Positions 1-10,597 of a stretch of 64,000 nt of DNA are shown piece by piece. Each line of letters starts with the position of its first letter. Position 1 is the first letter of the stretch. Origin of the DNA: Sceloporus undulatus. Taxonomy: Eukaryota > Chordata > Lepidosauria > Squamata > Phrynosomatidae. The translations under genes were made by a program, and so were the position numbers. The notes below the pieces were generated by a model. The model searched no databases and was not told the origin of the DNA. It worked only from the letters and a program-made list of their open reading frames with translations. The stretch is taken from contig NC_056527.1 in assembly GCF_019175285.1 (NCBI RefSeq), positions 112,355,451-112,419,450 of the forward strand, written 5' to 3'.

Positions 1-325
1 ATGCCAAATGCTGTTTGTCGAAGAAGACAAGTCGTCTTATTGGGCTTTCCTAGGAATAGCAAGGAGCTAAGGAAGCAAAGACACAGAGATGTGAGGAGCG
101 AGTAGCTCAGGGTTCGGTTGTTGGCTTTGACAATGGGGGTGTGCCGTTGCTTGATGAAGATCGCAAGCACTAATACTGTCACCAGAAAAAGAAGAAGAGA
201 CAAAAAAGCTAAAATGATGCCCAAAGATTCATCAATGGAAAGGAAGCTTTGAACTTTGGGAATGCAACCATCTCTTCCCTGGTTTGGATATTCCTCTTCT
301 GAGCAGCTGATGCAATCATTCATAT
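1..325 (-). CDS. V2R-A exon 6, 5' part (TM1-TM3 region)
   Basis: First 325 bp of the seven-transmembrane exon, cut by the window edge. Starts after TTACAG with split codon then [20 protein letters not shown]; includes TM1, the [13 protein letters not shown] segment and CLLRQTAFG before TM3. In frame throughout. Confidence 0.93.
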
Positions 326-809
326 CTGTAAGAGGAAAATATGCTGATGTTAACTTTGTGATAACGTTTTCAGAATGACAATGCACCCTTGATCATCTGG
401 GCAGTTGATAAAACAATCTAAGTCTAAAAGAGGAAATTTTATTGTCTTTGATAGTCTACCCCAAAGGATCCTTGATAATAACTTAAAGGGCATTTTCCAC
501 ATTGGTCTAAAGAAACATGGCAATTGATTCTTGGGTTTTCCCGAGTTTTGCTGCTTGCTTTTGTCTCTTCATCCACTAATTCCACTTTTGGGGGTGGAGG
601 GTGGGAGAGGGTTTACAGAAATTTCTTGGATCGCTGCTCTTCCAAACTTTTACTTTCTTAACTGGGATTACTGATTTGTTGAGGTGTTTGAAGGACAATT
701 TTTCTCCTTTGGGGATTTTTTTTTAAGAGTTATGGTGTAGATGTGCTGTTTTTCTGGTGCATGAGAGCTCTGTAATTCTAATGAAAAAGTATCATTCAGA
801 GGTAGATGG

Positions 810-892
<83 letters not shown>

Positions 893-3800
893 TTTAAATA
901 GGTTTCAGGTTTTAAAATGGGGGAAAGGAGCTTGTTTGACCCAAATAGTGTGTCTGGTCCCATTATTTCATGGTTGCTCAACAATTTCCTAGACTTTCCT
1001 AAACCAGTCGGTGGAGAAATCTAGCAAATATGCAAGAAGCAAATGCAATAAAGTCTTTTGTACATGCCCATTAAACACAGACATTTACATACTAGGTTGT
1101 ACCTCTTGTCAGCAGTCCCACCTTGGTGCCTTAATATACCACCAGTTTTCTCAGCTTGAGACAACCTGCCTCCTACCTGTTTGGTTTGCAATCTTCCCTT
1201 TGGGACATGGCTCACATTCATAGCAACAGAATTTCTTCCCCTCCTTCTTTTTCTTGCTGTATCCAAGACAACACTTGTCATTGCAGAGAGAGGAAGGAGG
1301 CACCTGTCCTTGAAGAGAGAAAAGAATTTAGCCTTGAGAAGATATCTGAAGGGACATTGCTTTAAACTTGATCTGAGATGGGGTTATTTGCCTAAATAGA
1401 GCTAAAAGACACTAGTGTATCACCTGAGAGACATCAACTGACATTTGACTAGGGACTTAACATCTTTGTGAATGGCCTTACAGGTGTGCAAAGTTGAACT
1501 GAGTAGTTTTGCAATGTACAGATTCACCTAGTTCCTGCCATGACATTACAACATATAGGCATGCATTGTGCAATTGTGGAATGTCTAATGTGTCTAATCT
1601 GATGTAAAAATATACCTCAAAAAGGATTGATGTGCATCGGTGTACTCTTCTGCTGCTGCTATTGCAAACTATTGGCAAAGGAAGGATTAAGAGAGCCCAA
1701 GACCACCACCTACTGGCATTTGTAGAAAATGCTTACAAAAATAGAAAAGAAACAATAATTGGAGCTTGTAAAGTTATGATGCATAGATGATGATGCAGAG
1801 TCTTGGACAATGTTAATTTTCCCAGTTTGTTAGATAACAGTGAAGGGTCTCATGTGAGAGATGTTTCCCACCTGAATGAAACCTCCATGCCACTGGATTC
1901 TCTCCTCCTCGATGGTGAACTCTTTGCCATGGGGAGCTTGTGGATCCAACCTTCCCACAATGACGCTAATGTATGAATTGTTTGGGACAGCGACTAAATT
2001 TGCAATATCAAATCCAGCTGCTAATTCACCATGTTCATTCAATGTAACTTCACTTCCAGCATTATTGTTGAATGAAATCCTCTGGATCAAAGAGTGAAGC
2101 TAAGTGGAAGAAAAAAAATAGATTTATATGAATCCCTAGCCTGAACTTTCAGAAGAAGTCAAATTGACTAACTTTTTTCATAGTTTTTTTAAACAAAAAA
2201 CTATGGATGCTGGCCCTGAAAGCCTTTGACTTCACATAACTTTTTTCAGTTTCATTGAAGAAAACCTCAATGATAGTCCCTAAAGAACTTCCTAATAGTA
2301 GGGGCTTTTTGAAAGTGGAACATGCTTGGAGAGTTGTGGAGTGTCCTTCTTTGAAGGTTTTTAAAGAGAGGCTAGATGGCCATCTTTTGGGACTGCTTTG
2401 GTTGTATCTTCCTGAATGGAAGGAGATTGGACTGGATGGCCCTTTTGGCTCTTCTGACTCTACAGTAAAGTTACAAACACTGAGGCTTTGCAGCTGTGAT
2501 ATCTCAAAATGAGTGGAGGATGTTGAGATAAGACGAACAACGACAACAAAAAAGAATGCTGATGTTTTAGAGAATTCTGGAGGAAAATATTGCAATGACC
2601 ACAAACATCCAAAGCAACACAGGTTTTGACAGTAAACTGTTTCCAATAAGGTATTACCTTCCAAGATTCCACATGAGGGATCAAAGTGCTTGAACCTTCC
2701 TTTGCTCTGGCATTAAATCTGGATGAATACATCATATGAAAGGCGTGTGTTAGAGCATAGACAGCATTGTAGATACTGTAGCTGTGGCCAGTCATGCTCA
2801 TTTCAAAAAAGGGAGCGGGAAGGCTCTCTAGTCTCTCCTCCCCAGTACAAAGTAAGCTTGTTGGGAGTTCGGCTGATGGAATGAAACAGTCAAAGGCGTG
2901 CTCCCAGAACTCTTTGATAAAACCATTTCCTTTTTCACCAGACGGATGGATAGAGTGAAGGTATTCCTGGAAGCCTTCTGCATTCTTGGCCTGAAGAGAG
3001 AAGGAGAGAGCACCATGGAGTTTCTGCATATTGAACCCCTTTTGAAGGATATGTAAGGCAACATCAATTTGTGCTGTCAGAATCCATACTTTCACAGTAT
3101 AGCTCATGTCAGCTATGGAAATCATCACATTTGCCATGAAAAACATAGTCAGCCATGCAAACGATCCCGTTTCTCCATATATGATTACTGCATTTTCTTT
3201 TCTATTCATGAACACATCTATATTGTTGAAGAAACCAGCAATCATTTCATAGAAATCTATATTTTTTGGAAGAATCACTCTAGAAGCGGAACAGATTCCA
3301 TTTTTTGAAAGCATTGGCTCCAAAGCTGACAAGAAATGCTCTCCACCTCTTGTGTCCTTTGTGATGAGTCCTACCCATTTCCATCCAAAATGCAGAAGTA
3401 ATTGGACAATTCCTCGATTCTGAAGATCCTCATTGGGGACCATGCGATAAAAGAAAGGGGCATCCATTTGATCACTCATTCTTGGTTCAAATGAACCATA
3501 AGAAACCTAAATGAATAAATAATGCAGGTCAGTGAAGAAGGGTACTCATCTAATTCCTTTCAGTGTTTTTCACCCTATATGTTCATCCAGAAAGATATCA
3601 ACATCAGCATATTATGTAATATAGTGTAGATGTATAATACTTTACTCATTAAAACTTTTCAGTGTCAGTATATACTTTTCCTACTTATTTCTTTCATCTA
3701 TGGCAGAGCATTTCAGGGTTCTATATATAGCTATAAAAACCACAGTAGAAAAAGCTAACAAGAAGAAAATCAATTCATTTGAAATGTCCACTAAAAAGAC

Positions 3801-5959
3801 AAATGAATGGGTCCTAAAGCAAATCAAGCAAGGACTCTCACTAGAAGAGAAGATTACTGTATTAAACTGAGGCTGTCATACTTTGAACAAAGATGGCATG
3901 TCTCATTGGAAAATATAAAAATGCTTGATAAAGTGGAAAGCAGTAAGAAAAGACGAAGTCTGCATTGCAGGTGGATTGATTCAGTCAAGGCCTTATCTTT
4001 GCAAGACCTGAGCAGAGAAGATGATAACTGGGATTCTTAAATGTCTCTCATCCATAGGGTTGCCATAGGTTGAAATTGACAAATAACAACAAGAACAAGC
4101 CTCTTTGTTTTTGTTCTCTTTTAAGCATTCTGCACTTCTCCAGCATTGCTTTTTTGAGGAGTCAAAATATATTTGATTTCAAATAAAAGTCTGTGTGAAG
4201 AGAGGATGTATTTGTCCAACAACATACCTTAGCTTACAACTACTTTAAACAGAATGAACAAAGAACAAATAACTAAGTGTGTGGTGTACAGAAAGGTTTC
4301 CAAAGTAAATCCTACCTGTGGAATCTTGTAAAGGCCTAAGATGTCTGCCATATATGAGGAGATTTCAAAATCAAACCCTCCAATAACTCCTATTAGATTA
4401 CTCTGGACGCCACACTTGTAGTTCGGAGTAAATGCCCATGATTTGCAGAGCAGATCCAGAGTGACTCGGTAGGTCAACCTGGCACTAGAATAGCTGTCAT
4501 AGATGTGGAAGCCAAGAGTGACATTGGGCAAGATCCTAGGGTCCTTATTTATTTCATTGACAGCAAATGCCAAGGCTAGGATGTGCTGGTAGAACTTGGT
4601 CATCATTCTGTAAAGCCAGAACACCTTGTTAGAAGAGAAACTATGACCATCCCTGGAATAAACATGTCATGGTATTGGTCAGACTCTAATCTCGCTTGAC
4701 AAGATTCTGTCTGCTAGATTTATAACATATCTTTCTGGGCACAATGTTCTCACCAGATGGTCCAGATGGTTTATATGGAATTTAATATTGTTTTAATTTA
4801 ATCATTAATTTTAAAATCTTAATTGAAATCCAGTGCATCTTCCACTTGAATTTAGGTGTAGAAATATGTTCTTCTCACTATCCAAACTCCAGCAGAAGAC
4901 ATCAAGTAGGATAGATTACAGAAAATACCACTAAAGGAACAAGGACTAGGAGCTGGAGTGGGTTACAGTAGCTGTTTCTCTTCCTTCACGTCTCTTCTAC
5001 TTGCTTCTGGCTGTTTTGTCCTCTTATGGATGAGCAGTGAGGGGCGGAGAGACAGGAGGCAGCCAAGGCATCAAGACAAAGAAACGGGACAACACAAAAA
5101 TGTATTGAGAAGCATTGTGCCCAGTATAGAATCACAGAGTTGGAAGAGACCATAAGGGCCATCCATAACTGGATGTCTGTTAGCCGGTGGGTCTGTGTGC
5201 ATCACACATCTTGCATTCCCTCTGTGTCTGACCCATTAAGTCAATTGTATTTCACTGTTTTATCACATACCACTTAAGAATGGATTGCACAGCTGTAATC
5301 AATTTTTAAATCAATGAAATCTGTACAAAATAGTTCCTTCTTTGCAGCTGAGAGTAGCTACAGTTATAGTTGGTATTTGACTGGAGCTGCAACACAGGCA
5401 AAAGCACTGGCCATTCTGTCTACTGAGTTTCAAATCATATTTCCTTTCCAGCAGGTGATTTTTGTAGGACAAATGTTTTTAAAAAAATGATACAATGTGC
5501 AATTTGTCCCTAAAAGCAGAACTAATAGCATCAAAAGAAAAGTTTAGACTGAGAATTTTTTGCTTTTTCTTTCATTTTGAACATCAACCAAAATCAACTT
5601 GCAATAATTCATTTATTCCTTTTCCCCAAGAACAACAAGCAAATGAACTTTTTGCCCACTATAGGATCAGTGCAGTTAGCCAACATACAAGTCCAAATAA
5701 TATCAACATCCTGGAGATGGTTGAAATAAAAATGAGTTCCTTACGTTGGCAGGCCATATGACTCCTGAGAAGGGTGGTGTTTGAACGGAATTAGGGGGAC
5801 CATTTGATGGATATGAGATGCAATCCCTCCAATGAGGACTTCATTTGGCTGATGCCACTCATGTGGAATAGGAAGCGGATCCAGTAGTGTGCAATGAATA
5901 CTATGCACTGTGTAAACAAAGTGAGTAGTCAGTAAGACCAGCAGCAGTAGAGGCAGCAT
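1..5959 (-). CDS. V2R-A: vomeronasal type-2 receptor (6 exons, 3' end off window)
   Basis: Family C GPCR of the V2R type, a chemosensory receptor of vomeronasal neurons. Six exons read on the minus strand: 5959-5745, 4607-4316, 3506-2658, 2099-1872, 1303-1177 and 325-1 (continues beyond the window). All visible introns have GT/AG ends and phases join cleanly (215+292+849+228+127 bp, then exon 6), giving about 570 residues of extracellular domain before the membrane exon. Start chosen at the ATG of [10 protein letters not shown] because it begins a clear signal peptide; the codon six residues upstream is TTG. No interruption is seen in the visible part. It is the inverted paralogue of V2R-E (41221-48417): roughly 80% alike in the exon 3 protein and over 90% in the shared part of exon 6, judged by eye. 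Confidence 0.93.
810..891. repeat. Compound (GATA)n-(CAGA)n microsatellite
   Basis: Thirteen or so GATA units at about 810-861 followed directly by CAGA units at about 862-891. It lies in intron 5 of V2R-A. The rest of that intron (326-1176) shows nothing recognisable. Confidence 0.97.
1177..1303 (-). CDS. V2R-A exon 5 (cysteine-rich NCD3G linker)
   Basis: 127 bp. Encodes [20 protein letters not shown] and [13 protein letters not shown], the cysteine-rich linker that couples ligand binding to the membrane helices. It has one more cysteine (KCC) than its partner V2R-E (KCY). Donor ACAG|GTAGG. Confidence 0.92.
1872..2099 (-). CDS. V2R-A exon 4
   Basis: 228 bp. Encodes [19 protein letters not shown] and GFDIANLV, with RIQWHGG near the donor: the C-terminal part of the ligand-binding domain. 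Donor TTCAG|GTGGG. Confidence 0.93.
2263..2462 (+). repeat. CR1-like LINE 3' fragment in V2R-A intron 3
   Basis: Contains GGAGTGTCCTTCTTTGAAGG and GATTGGACTGGATGGCCC, typical of the 3' region of reptile CR1-type LINEs. It is not obvious at the matching place in V2R-E, but the boundaries are not clean because the whole intron differs there. Confidence 0.55.
2658..3506 (-). CDS. V2R-A exon 3 (ligand-binding domain core)
   Basis: 849 bp. Begins [13 protein letters not shown] and includes [26 protein letters not shown] and [20 protein letters not shown], the most recognisable V2R motifs. Acceptor TTTAG|GTTTC, donor GGAAG|GTAATA. An intron 3 repeat lies just downstream at about 2263-2462. Confidence 0.95.
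3775..4100 (+). repeat. Interspersed repeat shared by both duplication arms (left copy)
   Basis: Ends with GATTCAGTCAAGGCC, a TTTGCAAGACCTGAGCAG-like stretch and GGTTGCCATAGG before an AACAACAAG tail, a common squamate interspersed repeat of uncertain class. The reverse-complement counterpart sits at 43495-43805 in intron 2 of V2R-E, so the insertion predates the inverted duplication. A third partial copy is at 19785-19932. Confidence 0.55.
4316..4607 (-). CDS. V2R-A exon 2 (ligand-binding domain)
   Basis: 292 bp, the standard V2R exon 2 length. Contains [19 protein letters not shown] and [10 protein letters not shown], part of lobe 1 of the amino-terminal (ANF-receptor-like) domain. Acceptor TTACAG, donor CACAG|GTAGG. 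Confidence 0.93.
5100..5215. repeat. Short CR1/SINE-like fragment
   Basis: The stretch AATCACAGAGTTGGAAGAGA followed by a CATAAGGGCCATCC-like run is a very common reptile interspersed-repeat signature. It lies in intron 1 of V2R-A. Only a fragment is recognisable. Confidence 0.4.
5360..5575 (-). other. Decayed small secreted-protein-like reading frame (V2R-A intron 1)
   Basis: Counterpart of the open frame at 53479-53736. It starts ATGAAAGAAAAAGC and keeps recognisable pieces ([23 protein letters not shown]), but the frame is broken by indels and at least one stop. Function, if any, is unknown. Confidence 0.35.
5745..5959 (-). CDS. V2R-A exon 1 (signal peptide and N-terminus)
   Basis: 215 bp. 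Encodes a leucine-rich signal peptide, then an N-terminal segment with PIPHEW and [10 protein letters not shown], the usual start of the V2R ligand-binding domain. Donor reads AAC|GTAAGG. Length and frame match exon 1 of V2R-E and V2R-F exactly. Confidence 0.92.
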
Positions 5960-6130
5960 CACTCCATCTGATTGCAATGCTTTAAAGGGAGAGTATTCTT
6001 AGTCTTCCTACAATGTGACTGCTAGCATCAGCCTGGTTTGGAAAAGCCGATTGCCAATATCCCAGTGTCTACTGACAGAAATTGTGTAGCTTGCTGTTTA
6101 AGTAGTCATAGCCCTCTGTTCCTCTAGGAT
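5960..6130 (-). promoter_or_regulatory. Conserved 5' flank of V2R-A
   Basis: About 170 bp upstream of the start codon aligns with the same interval upstream of V2R-E and V2R-F (shared ACACAATTTCT, GGGATATTGGCAATC and CTCTCCCTTTAAAG). This is where a promoter or 5' UTR would lie, but no TATA box or transcription start can be assigned, and recent duplication alone could explain the similarity. Confidence 0.3.
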
Positions 6131-7599
6131 CTCATTTTAACTGTCAATGGTGTATTAGAATGTTTATCATCTTCCATGCTGAAGTATTTATCAGCCTTTT
6201 AGACTTTAAAAAATAGTGCCCTCTGAAAAAGTCACTGGAGCTTTAATGATGAATTAATTACAATAATTCTGATAATTAAAGTGAGATAACTACTTCAGCC
6301 TTTTTTTTCCCCTCTCCCTTCAGCATCATCTGGAGGCTTGCTAATACAAACTCTTTTTGTGATTTCAACACCACTGCCTTCTGATTCAAGAATGGCAGCT
6401 GAATGTCCAAAAGTGTGCAATGAATGAGGAAATCAATGGGAACTGAAATACAGATGCTAGAATAGATAAACCATTGTCCTGAGACAAAAGAACCCATGCA
6501 CCAAAAATTTTAGCAGTTATTATATCCTGAGCTTATTTTATACTTGAATTAACTGTGCTTCCCTCCTCATATGTAGGTTGATGCTGACGGCCATTCAAAG
6601 AAGGAACAGCAAACAGAACACCAGAGTTATTGTTAAAGATACATGTCTGCCTTGATCAGTGGAAAGCCAGTGGAAATAAGAAAGCTGGGTATTTGAACAG
6701 GATGTGGGAGCTGGAATATCTAATGTCTTTATGTCTTTGTATCTTTATGTGCTTTAACTCAGTATGCAGCCATCAATCCAAGGCTATCATGTAGGGAAAC
6801 CTTTCTTTCTGCATAGGAACCAAGTTGATCTTTAAATAACAGCACATTAAAGGTTTAGCAGCAAAACTAATGCACATTTGACAAAATGTGCTAAAGGGAA
6901 CATATGACATAAGCACATTTATGGACTTTTCAAATCACATTAGAATAAGGGCAGGAAGAGTGGGCGGGAAACTTCTCCCTAACAAAAGCAAAAACAATAT
7001 ACCTTATATATTAGATGTGTTTGCCATCAAGTACTGTAGATCGGAGTTACAGTTATTTACATATCTTAAAACTTTGAGGAATGGAATAATAAAATGAATG
7101 AAGTCAAAGGTTGCCATATAGTGATCCTTTAATAAATACACAATCTACACCTAAACTCTGATAGAGGCATTAAGTTTTCTGTCAGTAGTAAAAGGAAGGA
7201 AGAGTTTAATATGCTGAGTTATGGTTCAATGTAATGTTGGCAAAGAGCAGAAGGCTTATATCGAGATTGGAAAGTAGTAATTTGTCACAAACTGAAACCA
7301 CTCCTTCTACCCAAAATTGGTAGCAGTAAAGAAGCAGAGATTATTTTCTAATTCAAAAATAGTTTTATTGGAATTTTTACAGTATATATAAAGAGAAGCA
7401 GGGAGAAAAAAGGACATGGAAAGAGAATGGGGAAGAAATCTATACAATATGCCATTGCTGAGGAAGCAGGCAAGTGTAGAGAGCCAGGACAGTTTTATGG
7501 CCTACAAAGTTATGTCCTCCAATATGATGGAATAGCTGGAGCTTTCAATAGGAACAGCTCAGCTGAGTTTCAGCCACTACTATACTTTGCACTGGTTTG

Positions 7600-9100
7600 G
7601 ACACTTTTAAAAATGGTTCTGGGGCTGAAAAATGGCCCTAAAATAGGGAGTGGATCAGAAGCAGTGATACCTTTGGAGGCATCAAGAACCTGGAAGAAGT
7701 GGTTTAGAGCATGCATACATACAGATCATGAACTATACTTTCCTGTCTTAAGAGAACTACTCCACAATTGTATGCTATTAGCCAGGGGCATTAGCCACTG
7801 CCAAAGGACAAGACATACAAATGTCACCTAAGATAACAGGTAGCAAAGGAAGGCCAAATGGTGTTGCATGTGCACTTCACATTCAGATTCCTAGGTCCAA
7901 TCTGCATGGCAGGAATCATGCATTTTGACACTGCTTAATGCTATGGGACTCTGGGATTTCTAAATCTGCGAGATATATAACCTTTTCTGTCAGAGGGCTC
8001 TGGTGCCACAACAAACTACAGATCACTGAATTTCATAGTATTGAACCATGGCAGTTAAAGAGTTGTCGAATTGTTTTATTTATTTAGAGTAAGCTAGCAG
8101 ATGGTCTATATCGCTAGAAGATTTAAATGGGTGCTTGTCATAAGAACTACATGACTGCCTCAAGAGATTTTGCTGCCTGAACTTTATTCTGCCTATCTTT
8201 ATGCCACCTGTAATCAAGATGTACAGTGCCAGCCATGAAGCAGAAAATCCCTCAAGCAGCTCTATCCTCTCTAGTATTAAAAATAACTAACAATTTGCTA
8301 CCCTGACATGACAGCCAAAATCTGTTGCCTTAGGCAGCCATCTTCCTAGTCATAGAGTAGGCCTTGGATGGGTATTTTCTTCCTCCTGTACCAAAGATAA
8401 TCAATCCTTTGAATTCAATGGGAGCAGCCCTGTGAATCATCCTTTCATACAAAGATGTCAAAGTCACCCCTCATATCCCCTTCTTCCATGTTAAAGTTAA
8501 GCCTGCTTAGCCATGCTGTTGCCATGTTGTGCGTAAACCAAAGACATAGAGCTGACTACACTCTGTGAGGAAAAAATATATATAAAAGAGGGGAAAAAGT
8601 GAATCTGAAGAGGATATAAAAGTGAAACATGGCTTATTGACTAAGACCTGACAAAGGCTGTGATGCTGTGATGCTGATCTTCTCAATAAACTGTTTCTGG
8701 TTTCATCCATGAAGTGTGTTCATTGAGTTAGACAGAGACAGGGCATTACAGAAGGACATCATTGAATCTCCCTAATAACATACAGCTCTAGAAGTCAACC
8801 AAACATGGATGAGCTCAGCAGCATTCCAACCACACAGTTCCCCATCTCTTGCCTCCAAGTTTTTAAGGCCATATATGTACATAAGCCCACCCTGTGCTCA
8901 GGCTGCTGCTAGTCCACACCACTCGTTACTTGAGCCCAACTGGAGCCTATCACAGCTTTGGGGCGAGTATGTTTTTCTAGTCTTGTCCTCCCCCAGACAA
9001 GCAGTGCCAGAGCCAAAGCTGTTATGCCTTTCTCCCTCCTGCCACTGCTACCCCCTGCCCACCTCCAATCCATTTTATTGGCATTATTGCTTACATTGTG
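7600..9100. other. Intergenic sequence between V2R-A and V2R-B
   Basis: No gene recognised. 7895-8075 holds an eroded foldback element of the family seen at 22108-22328 (it keeps CTCTGGTGCCACAA and a CAGTTAAAGAG end). 8518-8750 is an LTR-like fossil. 8800-9110 is GC-richer sequence with no identified content. Confidence 0.5.
8518..8750 (+). repeat. Possible solo-LTR fossil
   Basis: Begins TGTTGCC and ends CATTACA, with a TATAAAAG box and an AATAAA signal in the right order between them. No internal coding region and no clear flanking duplication. Old and fragmentary; family not assigned. Confidence 0.25.
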
Positions 9101-9124
9101 CTAGCAAAAATAGTCCCTGCAATA

Positions 9125-9446
9125 ATGGTGCAGTACCATACTAGGGTTAAGGGACCACGCAGCAACCACACGGTCCCTAATCCTAGTACGGCACAGCGCT
9201 GTGACAATGGTAGCACCCCATGTATACGAGCGCCACCATTGTGATGTGATGGATGCATAGTGTCCACACGTTGCGCCGCCTCTGTGACATCATGAGTGTG
9301 CCATTGGCGCACTTGTGATGTCCACCCTGCAGGGCAAAAAGAACCCATTTTTCATGGGTTCTTTTTCCTCTGCAGGGAAGCCACGCAGTTTGACAGCTAT
9401 GACTTCTCTGCGGAGGAAAACAGGCCTCCCTTTTTAGGAGGTCTGT
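9125..9446 (+). repeat. Multi-hairpin GC-rich element, copy 1
   Basis: Four successive stem-loops: 9134-9156 with 9172-9194, 9204-9214 with 9231-9242, 9325-9347 with 9354-9377, and 9420-9429 with 9437-9446. The same hairpins in reverse order make up 14430-14793, so this is one repeat family in two orientations. It ends GTCTGTACCATGCC, similar to the GGCCTGTTACAGAC terminus of the element at 40232-40465. Probably a non-autonomous DNA transposon. Confidence 0.6.
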
Positions 9447-9683
9447 ACCATGCCAATGTTGCCCTTCTATGCCCTCATTACTAGGAAGTGTGGACTGGCT
9501 GTTCCCTCCCATCCAGCACATCTGGTGCAATTATTTTTAGCTCTTGAGAAAACATCTGGCAGACTGGGGCAGAGGAAGGAGTTGTAAGAAGTCAGGGACT
9601 TGGCAAAGTTTTATTATCAAGGATTGTTCCAAAGAAAATGAGAGCTGAAGTAGGGCACGTGGCAGAAGGTGGTTTCAGAAATA

Positions 9684-10597
9684 TCAGGTATTTCTTTCTT
9701 TATTATGTCTTCTCAGTTGCTCTTTGTTGTTCAGTTCAGGCCTCAAAATAATTACATACAGCTTAGGGCAAAAGATGCAACCTAGTAACCCAGCACTGGA
9801 AGCCAAAATGGAGAAGATCTCCACAGCCACCATGTATTTTCCATTAGTGCTTAGATAAGCTGGAACAAAAGACACCCAAACACTGCAAAAAACCAAAATG
9901 CTGAAAGTGATAAACTTAGCTTCATTAAAAATGTCTGGCAATTTACGAGCAAAGAATGCCACAACAAAGCTGATAAGAGCCAGAAATCCCATGAAACCTA
10001 GAATATAATAGAACATGTTGTTTTTTCCTTCATTGCATTCCACAATGATTTCTTCCAGGAGAGAGTGCATATCTAGATGTGGGTGTGGAGGGTCAGTACA
10101 TAGCCACACCACACAAATGCTTAATTGGATAAATATGCAACAGAGAACAAGAGAATATGCAAACTGGTTTCCCATCCATTTCTTTATCTTTGTTCCTGGC
10201 TTGATGGCAATGAAAGCCAAAACCACAGTGATGGTTTTGGCTAAGACTGAAGAAATTGCTGTTGAGAAGATGATCCCAAAAGCTGTTTGTTGTACATAGC
10301 AGGAAAGCACCTGAGGCTGACCAATGAATAGCAATGAGCAAAGGAAGCAGAGCAGAAGGGAGATGAGCAGTATGTAGGTGAGGTTTTGATTGTTGGCTTT
10401 GACGATGGGAGTGTTCTGGTGTTTAATGAATATGCCAAGCACCAAAGCAGTAACTGCAGAAAGAGCCAGAGCCAAGATGACCAAACTTATGCCCAAAGTT
10501 TCATCAAAAGAGAGGAAGTTTAGTGCCTTGGGAATGCATTGGTTTTTCTCCTTGTTTGGATACTGATCTTCTGGGCATTTGAAACAATCATTCATAT
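9684..10597 (-). CDS. V2R-B exon 6 (seven-transmembrane domain)
   Basis: 914 bp including the TGA stop. Begins [16 protein letters not shown]1 starts near [19 protein letters not shown]3 holds [13 protein letters not shown]6-TM7 hold [20 protein letters not shown] and [14 protein letters not shown]. The [14 protein letters not shown] stretch is a V2R hallmark. Intact. Confidence 0.96.

Larger units (their letters stand above)
1..7600 (-). repeat. Left arm of inverted segmental duplication
   Basis: The reverse complement of this interval matches about 37490-48420 through exons, introns and upstream flank. Non-coding anchors include the 7225-7370 sequence (right arm 37950-38090) and 7430-7590 (right arm 37490-37660). 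The outer limit near 7600 is where alignment by eye fades. Confidence 0.8.

Noticed and set aside
2263-2462. Clean filled/empty site for the CR1-like fragment in V2R-A intron 3
   Set aside because: The whole intron differs from V2R-E between about 45146 and 45565, so presence or absence cannot be defined neatly.
5960-5977. Upstream TTG/GTG starts for exon 1 of V2R-A, E, F and G
   Set aside because: Vertebrate nuclear genes start at ATG; the ATG a few codons in opens directly into the signal peptide in A, E and F.
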